NCBI GenBank assembly: GCA_944323645.1
Contig: CALUTE010000016.1
Coordinates: forward strand, 1 to 47,120
DNA length: 47,120 bases
Source of the DNA: an uncultured Helicobacter sp.
GTDB taxonomy: Bacteria > Campylobacterota > Campylobacteria > Campylobacterales > Helicobacteraceae
Reading direction: 5' to 3'
Shown: piece by piece, positions 10,115 through 17,564 of the stretch
Layout: each line of letters begins with the position of its first letter
Numbering within the stretch: the first letter of the stretch is position 1
Position numbers and translations under genes: made by a program
The notes under the pieces: generated by a model
What the model was told of the DNA's origin: nothing
The model's database searches: none
What the model saw: only the letters and a program-made list of their open reading frames with translations

Positions 10115-10933
10115 TCATAGCTTTTGTGCTAAAACAAGATGTGAAATGCCAGCATTGTATGCGCGAATCTCGCATATTCTAAAGCCCATTTCTTGCAATA
10201 TCTCGCCTAGTTCGCTAGGGCTTAGAAACAAATCCATAGAATCTGGCAGGTATTTATAGGCTTGGTAGTTTTTTGCGATAAGAAAGCCAAGTATGGGGAG
10301 GATATGTTTGGTATAAAGGCTTATACATTTATCTAGCAGGCTTGGATTGCTGTTTTTGAAAAAATCTAGCACAACAAGCACCCCGCCACGTTTTAGCACG
10401 CGCTTAAACTCACTAAGTGCTTCTTTGTAGGCAAGCACATTGCGTAAGCCATACGCGATAGAGAGAATATCTATACTTTGGGTTTCTATCATATATAAAT
10501 CTTTTGCCTCACCTTCAAAGAGCTTAATGTGCGTAGTGTTAGATTCTGCTAGTGCGGAATCTGTATTAGAATCTAGTAGTTTTAGCTTTTGCTTCGCAAC
10601 TTCAAGCATTTCTTTTGAGGGATCAACCCCAACAATTTCATCAATACAAATACCAAGCTTTTTTCCACGCTTTTGCCAATGTATGATCATATCGCCACTG
10701 CCGCACGCCACATCAAGTACGCGCCGTATCTTTTGGCTGGTTTGGTCAGAGTGTGCTTTAAACGCTCTTTTTGTCGCATCAACACGCCAAGAAATGTCAA
10801 TCCCAAGACTCAAAATACGATTAGCTTTGTCATAGTCTTTTGCGATTGTATCAAACATAGCAATGATTTTATCTTGCCTTGCACTCATATCAGTAGCACT
10901 ATTGTCTTGCTGTGGGGTGGGGTTTGGTTTCAT
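10115..10933 (-). CDS. ubiE: Demethylmenaquinone methyltransferase UbiE/MenG
   Basis: SAM-dependent C-methyltransferase for the last step of menaquinone synthesis. The 272-residue protein carries SAM motif [12 protein letters not shown], then [16 protein letters not shown], and the family segments [12 protein letters not shown] and [18 protein letters not shown]. The C-terminus contains YKYLPDSMD followed by [10 protein letters not shown], as in UbiE. Menaquinone is the respiratory quinone of Helicobacter, so only the menaquinone activity is expected. The ATG overlaps the argH stop by four bases (ATGA). The N-terminal 20 residues are polar and unconserved-looking; a later start is possible but has no better signal. 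Confidence 0.92.
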   Translation of the reverse strand: MKPNPTPQQDNSATDMSARQDKIIAMFDTIAKDYDKANRILSLGIDISWRVDATKRAFKAHSDQTSQKIRRVLDVACGSGDMIIHWQKRGKKLGICIDEIVGVDPSKEMLEVAKQKLKLLDSNTDSALAESNTTHIKLFEGEAKDLYMIETQSIDILSIAYGLRNVLAYKEALSEFKRVLKRGGVLVVLDFFKNSNPSLLDKCISLYTKHILPILGFLIAKNYQAYKYLPDSMDLFLSPSELGEILQEMGFRICEIRAYNAGISHLVLAQKL

Positions 10934-12354
10934 TGGATTCCTTTGCTATGTTTTAGGGCTGGGATACGTTTATATGCGCGCCTTGCCCAAAGTTTGAGCG
11001 TACGTATTTGGGCTTTGACTGCATTTGGTGCAGTGCCACCAAGGCTTGTGCGAGCGCTCATAGAATGCATTGGTGAAAGCACATCTTTTACACCTGCTGG
11101 GATTTTTTCGCTAAGAGATCGTATTTGGCTTTCGCTTAATTCACTAATATCACACCCTTTAGATTCCGCAAACCCAACAACAAGCCCTGTAATATGGTGT
11201 GCTTCTCGAAAAGGAATGCCACCTTTTTGTACTAGAAAATCCGCCAAATCAGTTGCACTCAAATGCCCAACCCCACAAGCTTTTTTCATTTTTTTTACAT
11301 CAAATGTTGCGCTTTTTAATGCTTCAGTTAGAATCTCAAGGCTTATAAGCATATTTTCTACGCTATCAAACACAGCTTCTTTATCTTCTTGGGTGTCTTT
11401 ATTGTATGCAAGCGGAAGCGATTTCATCACCACAAGCAAGCGCACAAGATTTCCATAAAATCGCCCTGATTTACCGCGTAAGAGTTCGGGGACATCAGGG
11501 TTTTTTTTCTGTGGCATTATCGAGCTACCAGTCGCGTACGCATCACTTAAGCACAAAAACCCAAACTCGCTACTACTCCACAATACAAGCTCTTCTGCAA
11601 CGCGCGAAATATGCATACCAAGCATAGCCAAATCATACAACAAATCAAGCGCGAAATCCCTATCACTCACAGAATCCATAGCATTTAGCGTGGGTGCAAA
11701 AAAAGCAAGCTCCTCACTTATGCTAGCTCTATCGTTATTATAGGGTGTTCCTGCAAGCGCACCAGAACCAAGAGGCATATAGTTGTTACGCAAAAAACTA
11801 GATTCTAATCTCTCCACATCGCGCTTAAAGCTAGCGCACCAAGCCACAAGGTGAAAAGCAAGGCTTACTGGTTGGGCGTGCTGAAGATGTGTCATACCCG
11901 GAAGAAGAGTGCGTGTATGTGAGCTTGCGATTGTTAGAATCTCCTGTATAAGCGTAAGCAAAGATGTAGAAACAAGGCAAATACTATCAAGCACATACAT
12001 ACGAAAATCTAACGCTACTTGATCATTACGCGAACGTGCGGTGTGAAGCTTTTTGCCCACATCGCCTATGCGCTTGCTTAAGGCAGATTCTATCGCCATA
12101 TGAATATCTTCATCTTCAAGTCTAAATGCAAAGTGCCCCGCTTCAATCTCTTGCTCAATTGCACACAAAGCAGAATCAATCTGTGTGCATTCTTGCTCAC
12201 TTAGCACTCCGATACGTCCAAGCATTCTAGCATGGGCGCGCGAACCCAAAATATCATACCTCCAAAGCTTTTTATCGAAGTTTATTGAAGCATTAAAACG
12301 CTCTAAAAGCGCGCTAGATTCTAGAACAAAACGTCCATCCCAAAGTTTTGCCAT
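10930..12354 (-). CDS. argH: Argininosuccinate lyase
   Basis: Cleaves argininosuccinate to arginine and fumarate, the final step of arginine biosynthesis. The 474-residue protein has the fumarase/lyase superfamily signature [15 protein letters not shown], including the catalytic serine loop, plus [17 protein letters not shown] and [16 protein letters not shown], both diagnostic of ArgH. It begins MAKLWDGRF, a typical start. It is coupled to ubiE by a four-base overlap. Full length with no disruption. Confidence 0.97.
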   Translation of the reverse strand: MAKLWDGRFVLESSALLERFNASINFDKKLWRYDILGSRAHARMLGRIGVLSEQECTQIDSALCAIEQEIEAGHFAFRLEDEDIHMAIESALSKRIGDVGKKLHTARSRNDQVALDFRMYVLDSICLVSTSLLTLIQEILTIASSHTRTLLPGMTHLQHAQPVSLAFHLVAWCASFKRDVERLESSFLRNNYMPLGSGALAGTPYNNDRASISEELAFFAPTLNAMDSVSDRDFALDLLYDLAMLGMHISRVAEELVLWSSSEFGFLCLSDAYATGSSIMPQKKNPDVPELLRGKSGRFYGNLVRLLVVMKSLPLAYNKDTQEDKEAVFDSVENMLISLEILTEALKSATFDVKKMKKACGVGHLSATDLADFLVQKGGIPFREAHHITGLVVGFAESKGCDISELSESQIRSLSEKIPAGVKDVLSPMHSMSARTSLGGTAPNAVKAQIRTLKLWARRAYKRIPALKHSKGIQ

Positions 12355-12417
12355 ACCAATCCTTTACATCCTTTATCGTGCCAATAGCGTGCCCAACATA
12401 ATCATCTTACAAGAATA

Positions 12418-12858
12418 TTAAAACTTCAACACCGCACACAAAACAATCCCAATTGCAAGTAATGTAGGGATTTCATTAAACACGCGGAAAAATCGCCCAC
12501 TAAGAGTGCAGGCATCTTTTTGCATTTTGCTGACGATTATGCCACAAACAATATGATATACAAGCAAAAATACAACAAGTGTTAGTTTGATATGTATCCA
12601 CATTCCACTCTTAAAAATAGCAGGATTAAGCCATAATAGCAAAAGCCCACTAAAAATGCTGGCTAGCATTGCTGGGCGCATAATATAAGCAAACAAACGA
12701 TATTCTTGGAGTTTTACAATTTGTACAAAATCAACAACACCACGGTGTTCGCTGTGATACACAAATAAACGCGGCAAATAAAAAAGCCCCGCCATCCACG
12801 CAATAATACTAATAATATGCAATGCCTTAAACCACTGATAATATGCACTCAAATCCAT
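12418..12858 (-). CDS. hemJ: Protoporphyrinogen IX oxidase, HemJ type
   Basis: A 146-residue integral membrane protein with four predicted helices. The N-terminal block YYQWFKALHIISIIAWMAGLF followed by LPRLFVYHSE is characteristic of HemJ (formerly UPF0093), the membrane enzyme that oxidises protoporphyrinogen IX to protoporphyrin IX in haem synthesis in many Gram-negatives lacking HemG and HemY. Histidine 14 in KALHI is a conserved cofactor-binding position in the family. Length is normal. It is first in the minus-strand run and separated from argH by 63 bases; the upstream gap 12859-13048 is shared with a divergent outer-membrane protein gene. Confidence 0.92.
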   Translation of the reverse strand: MDLSAYYQWFKALHIISIIAWMAGLFYLPRLFVYHSEHRGVVDFVQIVKLQEYRLFAYIMRPAMLASIFSGLLLLWLNPAIFKSGMWIHIKLTLVVFLLVYHIVCGIIVSKMQKDACTLSGRFFRVFNEIPTLLAIGIVLCAVLKF

Positions 12859-13003
12859 AGCGTTTCCTTAAGAAAATACTTTAAATGCATATTGTCTAAA
12901 ATTTCGTCTTTAAAACAAATAAATACAAACAATGCTGGATAAATTCTCAAAATCTAGTAATAAGGGGTCAATTTTGTTTGTAATATATTTACTTTATATG
13001 CAC

Positions 13004-13009
13004 TATAAT
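13004..13009 (+). promoter_or_regulatory. -10 box for the outer-membrane protein gene
   Basis: TATAAT preceded by GCAC, about 40 bases upstream of the ATG and followed by a strong AAGGAGG ribosome-binding site at 13038-13044. The upstream stretch from 12960 to 13000 is very T/A rich, as in strong Helicobacter vegetative promoters. Confidence 0.55.
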
Positions 13010-13048
13010 TCAGGCTTTTTAATCTAAACAAGTGTTCAAGGAGGTTAT

Positions 13049-13786
13049 ATGGTGCAAAATATGCAAAAATACTTCTTCAATGTTTTTCTGGCAGCGAACC
13101 TAAGTACTTTGCCATTTTTTGCTTTTGCTGATGAAAGTAGTAAGAATGTTCGTAGTGGATTTTTCTTTGGGATTGACACGGGCTATACCATTGATTTTCA
13201 GAGAAATTATGAAAGCAACAATCAAGGCAATCAAAATAATCTTACAACCACCAAAATCTCATATGCTCCCCAATATCTTAATATTGGAGCAAAGTTTGGC
13301 TACAACCACTACTTTTCCGATCGTTTTGGGATACGTGGCTATGTGGATTATATCTATGGTGTTAATAGTATGAGAGATACTGCTATAACAAACCAAACTA
13401 GCACGACTACAACCAGCTCTGAACGCTTGCATTATATCAACGTTAATATTGATGCCCTCATAAACTTCTACACTAATGATATTATTGCACTTGGAGCATT
13501 TGCAGGGATTGGTTTTGGATATGGTGCTATGGCGAGCACTGCAACCGAACAAAGTGGCAATGTTACCACAACAACAGATATAGCTAGTGGCTTTATTATG
13601 CCGATTAATCTTGGGGTTAGCCTTATTGCTGGAGGCAAACATCGTATAGACCTTAGCGTGAAAATTCCGACCTTTAGCATTGAACAAAACATAATACAAA
13701 CCGGGGGTGGCGGACAAAACCAAATAAATAACCCCTCTAATTATCGCCATATTATTGGTATGGTTGGATATTCCTATACATTTTAA
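13049..13786 (+). CDS. Outer-membrane beta-barrel protein, Helicobacter type
   Basis: A 245-residue precursor with a signal peptide ending FAFA-DES (about residue 27), then alternating beta-strand pattern (GFFFGIDTGYTIDF, YLNIGAKFGYNHYF, FGIRGYVDYIYGV, GAFAGIGFGYGAM) and a C-terminal strand ending YSYTF. A terminal phenylalanine is the usual BAM recognition signal. Thr/Asn/Gln-rich segments between strands look like surface loops. Eight or ten strands are likely. AAGGAGG four bases before the ATG fixes the start. It is monocistronic, with its own promoter and a strong hairpin just after the stop. Ligand or adhesin role unknown. Confidence 0.75.
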   Translation: MVQNMQKYFFNVFLAANLSTLPFFAFADESSKNVRSGFFFGIDTGYTIDFQRNYESNNQGNQNNLTTTKISYAPQYLNIGAKFGYNHYFSDRFGIRGYVDYIYGVNSMRDTAITNQTSTTTTSSERLHYINVNIDALINFYTNDIIALGAFAGIGFGYGAMASTATEQSGNVTTTTDIASGFIMPINLGVSLIAGGKHRIDLSVKIPTFSIEQNIIQTGGGGQNQINNPSNYRHIIGMVGYSYTF

Positions 13787-13787
13787 A

Positions 13788-13809
13788 CTAGCCAAACTCC
13801 CTTGGCTAG
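13788..13809 (+). terminator. Hairpin terminator candidate after the OMP gene
   Basis: CTAGCCAA-ACTCCC-TTGGCTAG is an eight-base perfect stem starting two bases after the stop codon. No long T-run follows, so it may act as a weak terminator or as a 3' end stabiliser for an abundant OMP mRNA. Confidence 0.5.
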
Positions 13810-13935
13810 CCCCAATCTTGCAACTATGCCACTATCAAAATATAGAACGAAAATCCCAAAAAACTATCAGAATCTATCACTATAAAGTGCCCGCAAAAGT
13901 TGCAGAATCTGCTTTCTGATAATGTATGGTTTTAA

Positions 13936-13969
13936 CACAATCTAAATTCTAATCAGAATCTAGATTGTG
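13936..13969. repeat. 34-bp near-perfect inverted repeat
   Basis: CACAATCTA pairs with TAGATTGTG, and inside it ATTCT pairs with AGAAT around an AATC loop; a single A/C mismatch interrupts the stem. The result is a 15-bp hairpin in the 272-bp gap between the OMP gene and the SLAC1-like gene. A weak T-rich stretch (CTTATTTGCTTT) follows on the plus strand. It could be a terminator or a protein-binding site. Confidence 0.6.
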
Positions 13970-14022
13970 CTTATTTGCTTTACAAAATATAAATATCAGG
14001 CACTAAAAATCAAGAGTTATGC

Positions 14023-14028
14023 TATATT
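14023..14028 (+). promoter_or_regulatory. Candidate extended -10 box for the SLAC1-like gene
   Basis: TATATT preceded by TGC (extended -10) lies 31 bases upstream of the ATG at 14059. It is the only good -10 candidate after the 13936 hairpin. Confidence 0.4.
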
Positions 14029-14058
14029 ACACGCTTAAATTTTGAGCGAGCAGACACG

Positions 14059-15009
14059 ATGTTAAAAAAATTTCCAATAATGTTTTTTGCAGTTACTATG
14101 GGGCTTTCAGGATTTGTTTTGGCTATTTTTGAGCTAGGCGAAGCGCTTAGTATCGCAAGGCTTGATGTTAGAAGTGAGATTTATAGTGTCTTTAACTGTA
14201 TGCGCTATGGGGTGGGTGGGCTTTTTGCTATGTTTGTTGTTTGCTATTTGTACAAAGCCCTCCTTGCTCCAGAATCTATCAAAGCAGAGTTTAACCACCC
14301 CATAAAAATCAACTTTTTTTCGACCTTCCCTATTTCGCTCTTGCTACTTGCAAAGCTGTTTGAAGAATACACGATGATGTATGATGTGCTCTTTGCCTTA
14401 GGGATTGTGATACAGACATTTCTTACCTTTTATGTGATTGCCTTTTGGATACGCAACAATATGGAACTCAAGCATTCTAATCCTGCGTGGTTTATTCCCA
14501 TAGTGGGTAATATCATCGTGGTAGCAGCAGGCAAGAAAGAGTTTGGATTTTTGTGGTATTACTTTGATATTGCGATGTTTTTTTATGTCGTGCTTTTTAT
14601 TATTATCTTTTATAGAATCCTTTTTCACGACCAGCTTGCACAGAAATTTATCCCCACACTCTTCATAATGCTAGCACCACCTAGTATGGGGTTTAGCACT
14701 TATGTGAAGCTGGAGGGCTATGATTTTTTTGCGCAATTCCTCTTTAGTATTATGCTCTTTTTTGTGTTTTTGTTTTTCTTTTTGTATAAAAGCTTTTTGA
14801 AACTCAAGTTTTTCCTCTCGTGGTGGGCTTTCACATTCCCAAGTGCAGCGGTGGTAATGGCAGTGTTTAAAATGTATGAAATAGCAAATAACCATATGGT
14901 GTGGCTTTATCTTGGGGTATTTTTGTTCGTCTTGTTGTGCATCATTATGTGTGTGGTAAGTTTTTTGACAATAAAAAATAGTATCAACAAAAGTATTTTT
15001 GAGGAATGA
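14059..15009 (+). CDS. SLAC1/TehA-family anion channel or transporter (TDT family)
   Basis: A 316-residue polytopic protein with about ten hydrophobic helices. The N-terminus (FPIMFFAVTMGLSGFVLAI) is the family hallmark of tellurite-resistance/dicarboxylate transporters and SLAC1 anion channels. Helix-pair architecture and length fit. The middle segment SNPAWFIPIVGNIIVVAAG also matches the conserved NPxWfiP-G-v region. Substrate cannot be deduced: members move malate, other anions or confer tellurite tolerance. It stands alone, 52 bases before xerH on the same strand. Confidence 0.8.
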   Translation: MLKKFPIMFFAVTMGLSGFVLAIFELGEALSIARLDVRSEIYSVFNCMRYGVGGLFAMFVVCYLYKALLAPESIKAEFNHPIKINFFSTFPISLLLLAKLFEEYTMMYDVLFALGIVIQTFLTFYVIAFWIRNNMELKHSNPAWFIPIVGNIIVVAAGKKEFGFLWYYFDIAMFFYVVLFIIIFYRILFHDQLAQKFIPTLFIMLAPPSMGFSTYVKLEGYDFFAQFLFSIMLFFVFLFFFLYKSFLKLKFFLSWWAFTFPSAAVVMAVFKMYEIANNHMVWLYLGVFLFVLLCIIMCVVSFLTIKNSINKSIFEE

Positions 15010-15061
15010 ACAAGTGTGATTATGCTAAAATCTGCCTCTAAAGAATCTCTAAAGGTATGTT

Positions 15062-16132
15062 ATGACCTACAAGTTAGAGCCATTTCAAAGTCTCTCACGC
15101 AATTATTTGTTTTGGCTAAGCAAATTTTTTGTACATAAAATCACAACCCTTTCAAATCGACACATTCACAATACACACTCACTTAGTGAGAGTTTAGAAG
15201 AAATCCGTTTGGCAGAGACGCTAAAAGACTTTGAGCGCGCCATAAAAAAGGCGCGCAATTCGGGAATGATAGGAATCAACACCTATGCATTACCGCTTAT
15301 TAAGCTCGGCAAACATCTCAAAACCACACATCTTATCAGCCTAAAAGAAATCGATGAGGCGTTTTTGTCTGAATTTATCACATTAAGCACAGCTCGACTC
15401 TCAAATGCCACCAAACGCAATTATCGTATTGTGCTTATTGGGTTTTTTGGTTTTATTGATAAACATAATGAAGATGAAAATGGTAAATCTCATATTCTCA
15501 ATATTGCACTAAAAAACCTTGCTGGAACGCGTGGTAAAAGCGGGCTTAAACTTCCTGTTTTTCTCAAAGTCAATGAGATAGAAGAGTTTTTAAAATCTAT
15601 TGATACAACACCTATGAATCCAAGTACCCAAGCCCGTGATAGACTCATTGTCAAATTCATCATTTACACCGGAATCCGCGTCAGCGAAGCGATCAATCTC
15701 ATTGCCCAAAAGGTCATCAAAGAAGGTGATATTTATATGCTAAATATTCAAGGCAAAGGAGATAAACATCGTGTTGTAATGATAAAGGCAACACATATTG
15801 AAAACCTTTATTGCCAATGGCTCACACAGCGCCAAAATATTCCAAACATAAAAAATAATTTGCTATTTTGCAACAAAAGTGGCAAGCCATTAAGCCAACC
15901 CTATGTATATCGAATCGTACGTAAGATTCTACTTCATATCGGAATCCATAAGGAAAAGATGGGGGCACATATGTTGCGCCACTCTTTTGCCACATTGCTG
16001 TATCAACGCCACAAGGATCTTGTGCTTGTGCAAGAAGCATTGGGACACGCAGATCTTAACACAAGCAGAATCTACACGCATTTCGATAAAGATCGACTCA
16101 TTAAAGCAGCAAATCTTATGGATCAATTCTAA
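15062..16132 (+). CDS. xerH: Tyrosine recombinase XerH
   Basis: Single-protein chromosome-dimer resolvase of Helicobacter and Campylobacter, acting at difH with FtsK. The 356-residue length is typical of XerH and longer than XerC/XerD (about 300). The C-terminal catalytic residues are all present: R206 in YTGIRVSEA, H303 and R306 in HMLRHSFATLL, H329 in LGHADL, and nucleophile Y338 in SRIYTHF. The N-terminal half is the SAM-like core-binding domain. No cargo genes, direct repeats or tRNA flank it, which argues for the housekeeping enzyme over a phage integrase. I did not find a convincing difH site in the window. Confidence 0.85.
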   Translation: MTYKLEPFQSLSRNYLFWLSKFFVHKITTLSNRHIHNTHSLSESLEEIRLAETLKDFERAIKKARNSGMIGINTYALPLIKLGKHLKTTHLISLKEIDEAFLSEFITLSTARLSNATKRNYRIVLIGFFGFIDKHNEDENGKSHILNIALKNLAGTRGKSGLKLPVFLKVNEIEEFLKSIDTTPMNPSTQARDRLIVKFIIYTGIRVSEAINLIAQKVIKEGDIYMLNIQGKGDKHRVVMIKATHIENLYCQWLTQRQNIPNIKNNLLFCNKSGKPLSQPYVYRIVRKILLHIGIHKEKMGAHMLRHSFATLLYQRHKDLVLVQEALGHADLNTSRIYTHFDKDRLIKAANLMDQF

Positions 16133-16248
16133 ATGAAGCTTGCATTTATACCAAATGCAAATACCAGAATCTAGATTTATTTATATTAACTGATGATTAA
16201 TACCTATTCTATACAATGACTCCCTTTATCTTACACAAGGAGATTGTA

Positions 16249-16884
16249 ATGAAAGTATTAATCATAAGTTGCTTGCTTGCAGTATTTGGCTTTGCAAATC
16301 ATCACCACCACGATCACAGTGCTACATCTGCACAACAACACATAACGTCTAAGCAAATCATAGATGCTATGCATATGCCAATGATGCACCAAGAGACACC
16401 ATTTCAAGGCGAGATAGAAACATTTTATCTCACAGATATGATCCCACATCACCAAGGTGCGATAGATTCTGCCAAGCTTTTGCTACCTCATACGGATAAC
16501 AAAACACTCCAAAAACTTCTTACAAACATCATTACCACACAAGAAAAGGAAATTAATGCATTCAAAACTCTCCTTGAGAAAGGTGTACAAAACACACAAA
16601 TTCCAGAATCTCAAAAAGAGGCTTTTATATCAGAATCTAAAGAAAGTATGAATAAGATGATGGCTACTATGATGGCACCGAGTGCTAAAACAGATTCTGC
16701 ACAAGAAAATATTCAAAAAGATTTTTGTATAGCGATGATTGCACACCATCAAGGCGCAATTGAAAGCTCAAAAATCCTGCTAAAGTATTCAAAAAATGAC
16801 ACAGTGCGTTCCATTGCCAAACGTATCATCAAAGACCAAGAAAAAGAAATAAAACTTATGCAAAAGCTTATAGAAAAACTTTAG
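16249..16884 (+). CDS. Periplasmic protein with two DUF305 repeats
   Basis: A small secreted protein with a signal peptide (MKVLIISCLLAVFGFA) followed at once by a histidine cluster NHHHHDHS. Two DUF305 units follow, each with the hallmark M-I-x-H-H-Q-G-A-I: MIPHHQGAID in the first and MIAHHQGAIE in the second. The ferritin-like four-helix DUF305 fold, with its histidines and methionine-rich segment (MHMPMMHQ), suggests metal binding, possibly copper or iron, in the periplasm. I chose the ATG at 16249 because AAGGAG lies six bases upstream and the signal peptide then begins correctly; an earlier in-frame ATG at 16216 overlaps a TATACAAT promoter-like box. No other metal-resistance gene is adjacent. 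Confidence 0.8.
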   Translation: MKVLIISCLLAVFGFANHHHHDHSATSAQQHITSKQIIDAMHMPMMHQETPFQGEIETFYLTDMIPHHQGAIDSAKLLLPHTDNKTLQKLLTNIITTQEKEINAFKTLLEKGVQNTQIPESQKEAFISESKESMNKMMATMMAPSAKTDSAQENIQKDFCIAMIAHHQGAIESSKILLKYSKNDTVRSIAKRIIKDQEKEIKLMQKLIEKL

Positions 16885-16902
16885 ATTTTTATGATTTATA
16901 TT

Positions 16903-16924
16903 GCAGAATCTAACTAGATTCTGC
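16903..16924 (+). terminator. Perfect hairpin after the DUF305 gene
   Basis: GCAGAATCTA-AC-TAGATTCTGC is a ten-base perfect inverted repeat 18 bases after the stop, followed by TTCATTCTTG. The stem is built from the AGAATCT/AGATTCT pair that is over-abundant across the window. Confidence 0.5.
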
Positions 16925-16929
16925 TTCAT

Positions 16930-17399
16930 TCTTGATAACACCACATAATCTTTTTCGTATTTGCAAGATATAAGCCTTTCTAGGGTTTCTTTTGATGCTT
17001 TTTGTTTAACAAAGCAAATATCAGAAAAATACCATAATATAAATTTGTATCCTAAAGAAGTGAGATTTGGCACATATATTTCGCCATATAGCTTAGCAAA
17101 TGTCTCAATGCTCCACATAATAAATAGGAGTTATATCAATCCTATTATGTTTGCCAATATCAAAGGAAAATTCTACCCCTCCTAGTGATTGGAATCTCGC
17201 CTTTAGTTTTGGATTCAACCAAAAATCGAAGAGCACTTCCCACACTAGCAAATATCCCAACACAAAAGCTACTGTGATTAAGAAATTCAGTGCAGCAGTG
17301 GTATTGTCTAAATACCCATACCATATCCACCATCTATGCTAGCAAATGGGCTATAGTATGCTAGAACAATGCTTGCAAAAATCAAAAAAGATTTTTTAT
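16930..17399 (-). pseudogene. Decayed gene, probably an outer-membrane or secreted protein
   Basis: Read on the minus strand, this 680-bp gap contains coding-like fragments in different frames. From 17399 downward there is a signal-peptide-like piece (KKSFLIFASIVLAYYSPFAS) that hits a TAG. A different frame carries TAALNFLITVAFVLGYLLVWE, then SLGGVEFSFDIGKHNRID, and stops at 17107-17105. A third frame continues with ETFAKLYGEIYVPNLTSLGY. Joining them would need at least two frameshifts. GVEFSFDIG-type segments resemble strands of Helicobacter barrel proteins, but I do not recognise the family. No intact gene is present in 16925-17564 on either strand. The boundaries are approximate. Confidence 0.4.
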
Positions 17400-17538
17400 A
17401 ATGTCAAGCCCCTTAAGACAATTTTCAGCATTATATAACAAAAACAGGTTGAGCAATATCTCATAAATGTGTTTGTACACATAAACAGCGACAAAGCGCA
17501 CACCCTGAAATTTAAGCCAAATCATTACATTTGCTTAG

Positions 17539-17544
17539 TATAAT
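17539..17544 (+). promoter_or_regulatory. Candidate -10 box for bamA
   Basis: TATAAT lies 20 bases upstream of the bamA ATG. It implies a short leader of about 14 bases and there is no clear Shine-Dalgarno sequence, so translation probably relies on the A/T-rich leader. Confidence 0.5.
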
Positions 17545-17564
17545 AAGCACTTAAAAATCTATAT

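Noticed and set aside
10673-11458. A 261-codon open frame on the plus strand opposite ubiE and argH
   Set aside because: Both overlapping minus-strand genes are certain, and the plus-strand translation shows no recognisable domain or start signal, so it is a shadow of their codon use.
11505-11512. T8 run in argH as a phase-variation site
   Set aside because: Eight-base A/T runs are common in AT-rich coding sequence, the frame is intact, and argH is a biosynthetic gene with no expected switching.
13259-13795. A 178-codon open frame antisense to the outer-membrane protein gene
   Set aside because: The plus gene has a promoter, ribosome-binding site, signal peptide and barrel pattern; the antisense product is low-complexity Asn/Ile/Cys-rich sequence.
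15062-16132. xerH as the integrase of a mobile element
   Set aside because: Its length and motifs fit the housekeeping XerH, and there are no cargo genes, tRNA target or direct repeats around it.
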